The notes below the pieces were generated by a model. It worked only from the letters and a program-made list of their open reading frames with translations. It had not been told where the DNA came from and searched no databases. Positions 1-4,251 of a stretch of DNA of 5,288 nucleotides are shown here, one piece after another. Source of the stretch: Planctomycetota bacterium. Its GTDB lineage: Bacteria; Planctomycetota; Brocadiia; JAJRTI01. The stretch spans positions 1 to 5,288 of the forward strand of contig JAJRTI010000141.1 of the NCBI GenBank assembly GCA_024278415.1, given 5' to 3'. Every line of letters starts with the position of its first letter. The stretch's first letter is position 1. Both the position numbers and the translations under genes were made by a program.

Positions 1-2492
1 AGCAGTTCATGAAGCGCTGCTCGATCAAGCAGCTCGCGGTCGCGAAGCGATGGATTCCGAAAGACCTGGCGAAGTATCCCTACAATGCCCGCTTCCTCGA
101 CGTGACCACCGCGACCGGCCTGCGCGAGTGCTACGATCCCAACCACCCCTGCACCCGCGCGCAGGACCGCGAGGCCAAGCGCGCACTCGCCAAATACGTG
201 GGCGACGGCCTCGGGCTCGTGCTCGGTGGGGAGCACGGCCGGTGGTGGGGCGCGGACATCTACGACTACTGGGAGGGCATGCAGAGCGGCGGGTTCTACT
301 CCTGGCCCGCGGGGCACGTGGGCAAAGACCTGCCCAAGACACGCGCGGACATCGGCAAGCGCTATCTCGAATGGGGGCTCGGCCACCGCGTGCGCGTGCC
401 GCTGTGGGAACTCGTGTTCGGCGACTGCGTCGTGTGCACCTGGTATTGGGGCGACAGCACGGGCCACCTCTACAACGCCGCGCCAGAGTTGGCCGCGAAG
501 AAGGACGCGTTCAACATCCTCTACGCCACCGTGCCGCTCTACTGGGTCAACCGGCCCTTCGGTTTCAATTGGAGCAAGCCCGAGCTGCGCGCACGCCTGC
601 TCGAAAGCTACCGCAATACCTGCAAGCTCCACGAGGCGATCGGCTTCGAGGAGATGACGAACTTCGAATACGTGACGCCCGATAAGGACGTGCAGCGCAC
701 GCGGTTCGCGGACGGCACGGTCGTCACGGTGAACTTCGGCCAGGAGCCGTTCGCGCTGAAGGACGGCGACAAGACGTACCGTCTGCCGCAATTCGGTTTC
801 CACGCCAGGGGCCCGCGCATCTTCCAGTACAAGGCGCTCGTCGATGGCCGCGCGGTGACGGTCATCCGCAAGGCCAAGTACCGCTTCTGCGACGGAGGCG
901 GCAAGACGCATGACTTCGGCGAGATGAAGACCGATGGCCGCGTGACGCTGCGCCAGCGCGACGATGGCCTGCTCATCAACGTGGAGAAATCCACCGCCCC
1001 GGTCGTGTTGCGGCTCGCGCAGTGCGTCGACGACTGGCAAGATCGCTACGTGCGGCTCTTCGAGTTGAACGCCATCGGCGCGCCGGTGGGCCAAGTGCCG
1101 GCCAAGAAGCAGGGCGACGTGCTGACACTGCGCAAGGACGGCGTCTATCAGCTCCTCTACGGCAAGGCTGGCTCCAAGCCGGACCTGTCGCTCCCGGAAG
1201 GAGCCGCCATGCTCACCCCTGCTGAGCCGAAGCAGGGCGATAAGGTGGAGGTGGCCGTGCGCGTGCACAACGCCGGCGCGGCCGCTCGGAACGTGTTGGT
1301 CGCTCTGTACCTCGACGCGGTATCGCCTGGCGCGAGCGTGGCGTCCAAACGCGTGACTGCGGCCGGCGCTGTGAGTACGGAGGTGCGCTTCACGGTGGAC
1401 ACGACGAACTACGCGGGAGCGCACACGCTGGTCGCGGTGGTCGATGCCGACGACAGGTTCGAGGAGTTCTGCGAGACGGACAACCGTATCGACGTGCCGT
1501 TGAACATCGCACCCGACTGGAGCCGCTGGCCGCAGCACATGGGCCTGACCGTGACGAGCGATACCGCGCTCAACGACTGGCCGGTGTCGGCGAAGGTGAA
1601 CCTTGCGCCCCGCCTCAACGCTGCGGCGCTCGACGCGGCGTCGGTGCGCGTGGCGGAGGTGCTTGGAGACGGCAACCTACGCGCGTGCGTGTGCCAGTGG
1701 GAAGGCGATGCCAAAGGCCGCGGCGAGGTGTGGTGGATTATGCCCGGCAAGACGAAACCCAATGCACCGCGGCGCTTCCGCGTCCTCTTCGCGGCGAGAG
1801 GTGTCGGCCAGTTCCCGGCGCGAAAGGGCGGCTGGTGGCGCGCGAAGCAGAACGAAGTCGTAACGCCCACGTACCGCGCTCGCTTCGTCGACGGTGCGAT
1901 TCGCGGCATGTGGATGCGCTACCCTGGCGCGCCCGCGGACAGCTTCCTCCGCATCATCGCCGCGTCGTCCGCGGCCACGAAGTGGTCGGAGCCGGAAGGC
2001 AGGGTCACGCGCTTCGAGGTGCTTCGGGCCGGCCCCGTGCGCGCGGTCGTGCGCGTGGGCAAGGATCTGCCTGCCGGCGTGTACTACGAGAAGACGTATG
2101 AGTTTTATCCCCGCCATTTCATCGTGAGCGTCGACGTGAATAAGCCCCTCATCTACAGCCGGGCGTTCTACAATGGCCGGTGCGAATACCTGGACGACAA
2201 AGGCCACAAAGCTACGGTAGATGGCGTGGGCGGCGGGGAGGGCGTGACCGGCCGCAATCCCAATCCGCAGTGGTATCAGGTGACAGGCAAGGGCTGGGCG
2301 CAGTCGTGCGTCGCGTTGTCCACGTTTGGCAACATCAGCTACTGGGACCCCGGCGCGCAGATCGGGTTCACGCGGGCGACGCGGCTGCCCTGCCGCGTGG
2401 GCTATGTCATGCACCCTGGCGCTCCTAGCAATCGGTTTGGAGCGGACGACGCGCGCATGCTCAAAGCGAAGGTGACGGTCGCAGTCGAATGA
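1..2492 (+). CDS. Glycoside-hydrolase-like multidomain protein with CARDB module (5' end missing)
   Basis: The frame is open to the left edge (Gln and Phe codons at 3-8 precede the ATG at 9) and the protein begins mid-domain, so the ATG is an internal Met and any signal peptide lies outside the window. Residues are numbered from that Met; 827 are visible. Residues 1-225 resemble the second half of a TIM-barrel hydrolase: FLDVTTATG (29-37, with Asp31), ECYDPNHP (40-47), GGEHG (73-77) and many aromatics (WYWGD 145-149). This recalls GH101/DUF5696-type proteins; Asp31 and Glu75 are candidate catalytic acids by inference only. Residues 230-395 look like the beta-rich domains that follow such barrels. 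Residues 400-500 are a CARDB-type Ig-like domain (VRVHNAGAAARNV, CETDNRIDVPL). Residues 505-600 and 610-825 look like beta-sandwich domains of large secreted polysaccharide-active proteins (YEKTYEFYPRHF, 692-703). A role in extracellular glycan breakdown is likely; the substrate is unknown. The last 29 codons recur at 3642-3730. Confidence 0.8.
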   Translation, partial: QFMKRCSIKQLAVAKRWIPKDLAKYPYNARFLDVTTATGLRECYDPNHPCTRAQDREAKRALAKYVGDGLGLVLGGEHGRWWGADIYDYWEGMQSGGFYSWPAGHVGKDLPKTRADIGKRYLEWGLGHRVRVPLWELVFGDCVVCTWYWGDSTGHLYNAAPELAAKKDAFNILYATVPLYWVNRPFGFNWSKPELRARLLESYRNTCKLHEAIGFEEMTNFEYVTPDKDVQRTRFADGTVVTVNFGQEPFALKDGDKTYRLPQFGFHARGPRIFQYKALVDGRAVTVIRKAKYRFCDGGGKTHDFGEMKTDGRVTLRQRDDGLLINVEKSTAPVVLRLAQCVDDWQDRYVRLFELNAIGAPVGQVPAKKQGDVLTLRKDGVYQLLYGKAGSKPDLSLPEGAAMLTPAEPKQGDKVEVAVRVHNAGAAARNVLVALYLDAVSPGASVASKRVTAAGAVSTEVRFTVDTTNYAGAHTLVAVVDADDRFEEFCETDNRIDVPLNIAPDWSRWPQHMGLTVTSDTALNDWPVSAKVNLAPRLNAAALDAASVRVAEVLGDGNLRACVCQWEGDAKGRGEVWWIMPGKTKPNAPRRFRVLFAARGVGQFPARKGGWWRAKQNEVVTPTYRARFVDGAIRGMWMRYPGAPADSFLRIIAASSAATKWSEPEGRVTRFEVLRAGPVRAVVRVGKDLPAGVYYEKTYEFYPRHFIVSVDVNKPLIYSRAFYNGRCEYLDDKGHKATVDGVGGGEGVTGRNPNPQWYQVTGKGWAQSCVALSTFGNISYWDPGAQIGFTRATRLPCRVGYVMHPGAPSNRFGADDARMLKAKVTVAVE

Positions 2493-2534
2493 TCCTCACA
2501 GCATCTACCGCGGGGGCCAGGTAGCTCATCGTTG
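2404..2534 (+). repeat. Direct repeat copy A: 3' end of the hydrolase-like gene plus 42 bp downstream
   Basis: This segment covers the last 29 codons, the stop codon and 42 downstream bases of the first gene. It aligns without gaps to 3642-3772 (constant offset 1238) with about 14 mismatches in 131 bases, so about 89% identity. Three of the seven coding mismatches are silent; the others change Ser to Asn and Ala to Thr. The match continuing past the stop shows DNA duplication rather than a shared protein motif. Confidence 0.9.
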
Positions 2535-2654
2535 GCCGTGGGGAAGTCCGCATCAACCATCCGCAATGGCATATGTCCGCACATAAGTCAAAGCTCGGCC
2601 TTTACAGGAGTTTCCCCATGAGATTTGCTGATCCGAGCGGCAGACGCTGCTGGC

Positions 2655-2721
2655 TTGTAGTAGGGCCATTTATGGCCCGTCAGCAACGCTGAAAAACGGG
2701 CGATGAATCGCCCTACTACAA
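2655..2721. repeat. Composite palindromic intergenic repeat
   Basis: A perfect 12-bp inverted repeat closes the unit: TTGTAGTAGGGC (2655-2666) and GCCCTACTACAA (2710-2721). Inside are three smaller palindromes: GGGCCAT/ATGGCCC (2663-2678, 2-nt loop), CAGC/GCTG (2681-2691) flanked by CCCGT/ACGGG, and GGGCGAT/ATCGCCC (2698-2713, 2-nt loop). It can fold as one long hairpin or as a cloverleaf. It looks like the short palindromic units scattered between genes in many environmental bacterial genomes (REP- or MITE-like). The lack of a T tract and the 160-base distance from the upstream stop argue against a simple terminator. Confidence 0.75.
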
Positions 2722-2817
2722 ACGCCCCGCGCGTCCCGCACGGCCCCGTGTGCATAACAATCGTTGTAAGAGACCGGTGACGCCATGCTGCGATAGGACG
2801 GGTGGAAATTCTGGGGA

Positions 2818-2869
2818 AACTCGTGCCGGCCTTTAGGGGCTCTCGCCTCGCCACGAGTTGTGGTAGAAT
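2818..2869 (+). promoter_or_regulatory. Possible extended -10 promoter with adjoining operator for the PIN/antitoxin pair
   Basis: TGGTAGAAT at 2861-2869 fits an extended -10 element (TGn followed by TAGAAT, one base from TATAAT), 50 bases before the PIN start codon. I see no good -35 box 17 bases upstream. An 8-bp inverted repeat, AACTCGTG (2818-2825) and CACGAGTT (2852-2859), ends one base before it. Type II toxin-antitoxin operons are usually repressed by their own antitoxin at such palindromes, so an operator is plausible. This rests on pattern and position only. Confidence 0.35.
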
Positions 2870-2919
2870 GGCCGAGCGGGATCAGACTTTGTGCCTCCCC
2901 CTGTAGCTTCGGAAGCGCC

Positions 2920-3353
2920 ATGCGAGTTTATCTGGACAATTGCTGCTTCAACCGACCCTTCGACGACCAGCGGCACTTGCGGATTCGGCTTGAGACGGAG
3001 GCCAAACTGAGAATTCAGGAAGTCATCCGAGAAGGCGGCCTCCAACTGGCGTGGTCCTAGGTCCTCGACTTCGAGAACGCGAACAACCCGTTCGTGGACA
3101 GACGCGAAGGGACCCGAAGGTGGCGGACGTATGCCGCCGTTGACTCCATTGAGAGCCCAGCCATCAAGGCCGCCGCGGGGGCTTCGCACAGCTCGGGCTG
3201 CGGAAGATCGACGCCCTTCACGTTGCGTGCGCCGTGGATGCGGGATGCGCCTACTTCATCACGACTGACGACCAAGTCTTGGGAAAGGCTGAGCGAATCA
3301 GCGATATCAAGATCGTTGACCCGATCGAGTTCATCAAGAAGGAGTTGCCATGA
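2920..3353 (+). pseudogene. PIN-domain (VapC-like) toxin gene, broken by a TAG codon and a frameshift
   Basis: PIN toxins are Mg-dependent RNases with clustered acidic residues. Translation starts at ATG 2920 (MRVYLDNCCFNRPFDD, Asp6), preceded by a weak GGAAG. After ...LQLAWS a TAG at 3058-3060 stands where Tyr would be expected; the same frame then continues with VLDFENANNPF (Asp50, Glu52). Near the G run at 3177-3181 the coding signal moves to another frame, LGLRKIDALHVACAV (Asp98) and FITTDDQVLGKAERI (Asp117, Asp118), ending at TGA 3351-3353. The span of 434 bases is one short of 145 codons; restoring one G gives GGFAQLGLRKIDALH and a 144-residue protein, a normal PIN length. All expected acidic residues survive, so the damage looks recent, or is partly sequencing error. 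A longer frame from 2860 is open but lacks family features. Only 46 residues would be made before the TAG. Confidence 0.85.
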
Positions 3354-3601
3354 TCACGGATACTGAACTCCGGCTGCAGGGGATCACGGTGCTGGCACAG
3401 GCCCTCGGAAGTGTCGAAGCCGAGAGATTCGTCGCGCTGATCCAACGCGAACCATTCGACTACACGAAGTGGCGACAGGACAAATGGAACGACTTGTCCA
3501 TCGATGAGATAAGTGAGCGGGCCATGGCGGCACATGACCAAGAGGATGAACAAGGCGCTGCACTCGACGGGCATCCCGCGGCGCTCCATTCCCGCCAGTG
3601 A
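3350..3601 (+). CDS. Small antitoxin-like partner of the PIN toxin
   Basis: The ATG overlaps the toxin stop as ATGA (3350-3353), and AAGGAG at 3339-3344 lies five bases upstream, so the start is well supported and translation would be coupled to the toxin gene. The 83-residue product has no predicted membrane segment. Its conserved-looking core, LGSVEAERFVALIQREPFDY (20-39) followed by W-rich KWRQDKWNDLSIDEISERAM, matches a family of small uncharacterised proteins that I recall beside PIN genes; I infer it is the antitoxin. From about residue 66 (DEQGAALDGHPAALHSRQ) the sequence no longer looks like that family and may be read-through into unrelated DNA at the junction with the duplicated gene end, which continues in the same frame after the TGA. 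With the toxin broken, the gene is probably an orphan antitoxin. Order toxin then antitoxin is the less common one. Confidence 0.7.
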   Translation: MITDTELRLQGITVLAQALGSVEAERFVALIQREPFDYTKWRQDKWNDLSIDEISERAMAAHDQEDEQGAALDGHPAALHSRQ

Positions 3602-3730
3602 ACTCTGCCGTTCGGCCACCTGGTTACGCGCAGCGTTGGCAATGTCATGCACCCTGGCGCTCCTAACAATCGGTTTGGAGCGGACGACGCGCGCATGCTC
3701 AAAGCAAAGGTCACGGTTACGGTCGAATGA
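3602..3730 (+). pseudogene. Orphan 3' fragment of a second copy of the hydrolase-like gene
   Basis: The frame running into the TGA at 3728-3730 encodes VMHPGAPNNRFGADDARM followed by LKAKVTVTVE, which matches the C-terminus of the first gene except for Ser to Asn and Ala to Thr. Upstream of about 3640 the similarity fades quickly (only a Val-Gly pair and scattered bases agree), and nothing before it encodes the rest of the protein. It has no start of its own. It is a gene end left by a deleted tandem paralogue, or displaced by an insertion. The low number of amino-acid changes relative to silent changes suggests it was under protein-level selection for part of its history. Confidence 0.8.
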
Positions 3731-3772
3731 TTCTCACAGCACCCACTGCGCGGGCCTGGTAGTTCATCGTTG
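3642..3772 (+). repeat. Direct repeat copy B: displaced gene end plus downstream flank
   Basis: This is the partner of 2404-2534, gapless and about 89% identical. The match runs through the stop codon (3728-3730) and 42 bases beyond, through TTCATCGTTG, then ends abruptly one base before the inverted-repeat element that begins at 3774. The two copies flank a 1.1-kb segment that contains the palindromic repeat and the PIN/antitoxin pair. Confidence 0.9.
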
Positions 3773-3773
3773 A

Positions 3774-4052
3774 TAACACTTCAGCCGATTGCAACAGCCG
3801 TTGGCCCCATGAACGTGCGCGAGTTCGATGGACAGCATTTCCGCTTGACGCAACGCTGTTTGGAAGCCCAACGGGCTTCGGGATTGCGCTTCCGTTGGTT
3901 GAAGCGTAATCCCGCAAAGGGCGTGATGTCCAAAGCCCGGCGATTGTGGCACTTGGCTGAAATGTTACGGATTCAGATACCCCAACACGCGGCGTTGCAC
4001 GGAGGCTTTGACAGTATTCCGGTACCGGCTGTTGTACTTGGCTGAAGTGTTA
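3774..4052. mobile_element. MITE-like 279-bp element with 27-bp terminal inverted repeats
   Basis: The left end (3774-3800) starts TAACACTTCAGCC, has five variable bases, then CAACAGCCG. The right end (4026-4052) is its inverted copy: CGGCTGTTG, five bases, GGCTGAAGTGTTA. Match is 24 of 27, with the outer 13 and inner 9 bases perfect. The left boundary coincides with the point where homology between the two gene-end copies stops; the right boundary falls at the start of an antitoxin-like frame that lacks a start codon. No transposase is encoded: the open frame at 3770-4045 (91 codons, TTG start) runs through both inverted repeats and has no family I recognise. I find no clear target-site duplication. 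A trimmed IS or non-autonomous MITE is the best reading; a structured intergenic repeat is the alternative. Confidence 0.6.
3863..3914. other. Two strong adjoining stem-loops inside the inverted-repeat element
   Basis: The first hairpin is GAAGCCC, loop AAC, GGGCTTC (3863-3879). The second has 14-base arms, 3879-3892 and 3901-3914, fully paired if one G-U pair is allowed, with an 8-base loop CGTTGGTT. They share only base 3879. No T run follows, so these are unlikely to be terminators; they could be DNA cruciforms of the mobile element or part of a folded transcript. Confidence 0.65.
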
Positions 4053-4062
4053 CCCTTTCAGA
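3950..4062 (+). repeat. Direct repeat pair related to the element's right terminus
   Basis: The stretch 3950-3977 (cACTTGGCTGAAATGTTAC, then nine bases ending TTCAGA) recurs at 4035-4062, offset 85, with 23 of 28 bases alike. The second copy spans the right terminal inverted repeat and ten bases outside it. The offset is not a multiple of three, so this is not an in-frame protein repeat. It suggests either a second internal transposase-binding site or a nested, partly deleted copy of the element. Confidence 0.55.
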
Positions 4063-4228
4063 AGTTCGCCGTATCCGCGAAGAATACGCCCAGCAATTCA
4101 AAGGCGACGTGCGGGCGATGATGGAGGATTTGCGTCGGCGGCATGCTGAATCGGGGCGGCAATCCGTATTGCGTGAACCGAAGGTCCGCCACAAGCGACT
4201 CGTGTTGCCAACGCAAGAGGTGGGATGA
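4046..4228 (+). pseudogene. Antitoxin-like small reading frame without a start codon
   Basis: Between an in-frame TGA at 4043-4045 and the TGA at 4226-4228, the frame encodes 60 residues with coherent protein character: SEVRRIREEYAQQFKGDVRA (residues 5-24), then MMEDLRRRHAESGRQSVLRE, ending in basic residues and PTQEVG. The (E)VRRIREEYA..F..D..A...DLRRR..ESGR pattern recalls a family of small proteins often encoded next to PIN-type toxins in planctomycete-like and cyanobacterial genomes; an antitoxin role is inference. No ATG, GTG or TTG precedes the conserved part in frame, and the first Met codon (4118) would remove half of it. The frame begins right at the end of the inverted-repeat element (4052), so that insertion, or an associated deletion, probably removed the start. 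No toxin gene follows: only 23 bases separate the stop from the convergent gene. Confidence 0.65.
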
Positions 4229-4251
4229 CAAGGCCGATCCGCCGAACACCC

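Larger units (their letters stand above)
2493..2919. other. Non-coding interval between the hydrolase-like gene and the PIN pseudogene
   Basis: These 427 bases hold, in order: the non-coding tail of repeat copy A (to 2534), three short TCCGCA repeats (2547, 2560, 2576), a 24-codon open frame at 2618-2692 preceded by AGGAG, the palindromic repeat at 2655-2721, and an inverted repeat with an extended -10 box at 2818-2869 just before the PIN gene. I see no convincing gene on either strand and no rho-independent terminator (hairpin followed by a T run) after the stop at 2492. Confidence 0.6.

Noticed and set aside
1677..2414. A 245-codon minus-strand frame inside the hydrolase-like gene
   Set aside because: It lies opposite a clear coding frame in GC-rich DNA, is rich in Arg, Ala and His and has no protein-like motif.
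2655..2721. Rho-independent terminator for the hydrolase-like gene
   Set aside because: There is no T run after the hairpin, and it lies more than 160 bases beyond the stop.
2588..2921. Minus-strand frames of 83 and 88 codons across the intergenic repeat
   Set aside because: They read through the palindromic repeat, overlap each other in different frames and show no recognisable domain.
3058..3181. Programmed stop readthrough and frameshift to make an intact PIN protein
   Set aside because: Two separate recoding events would be needed and no slippery heptamer or stimulatory structure is evident; mutation or sequence error is simpler.
2402..3714. Two minus-strand frames (2402-2584 and 3460-3714) that share an identical 24-residue peptide and look like a small gene family
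   Set aside because: The shared peptide is the antisense reading of the duplicated hydrolase gene end; the similarity is explained by the 131-bp repeat.
3770..4045. A 91-codon frame (TTG start) covering the inverted-repeat element, possibly a small transposase
   Set aside because: It reads through both terminal repeats and a strong double hairpin, has no DDE-like or DNA-binding motif that I can see, and is more likely chance openness.
2404..4062. CRISPR array or tandem repeat locus
   Set aside because: The repeats are present in two copies at unequal, long spacing, with no regular repeat-spacer pattern and no cas-like gene.
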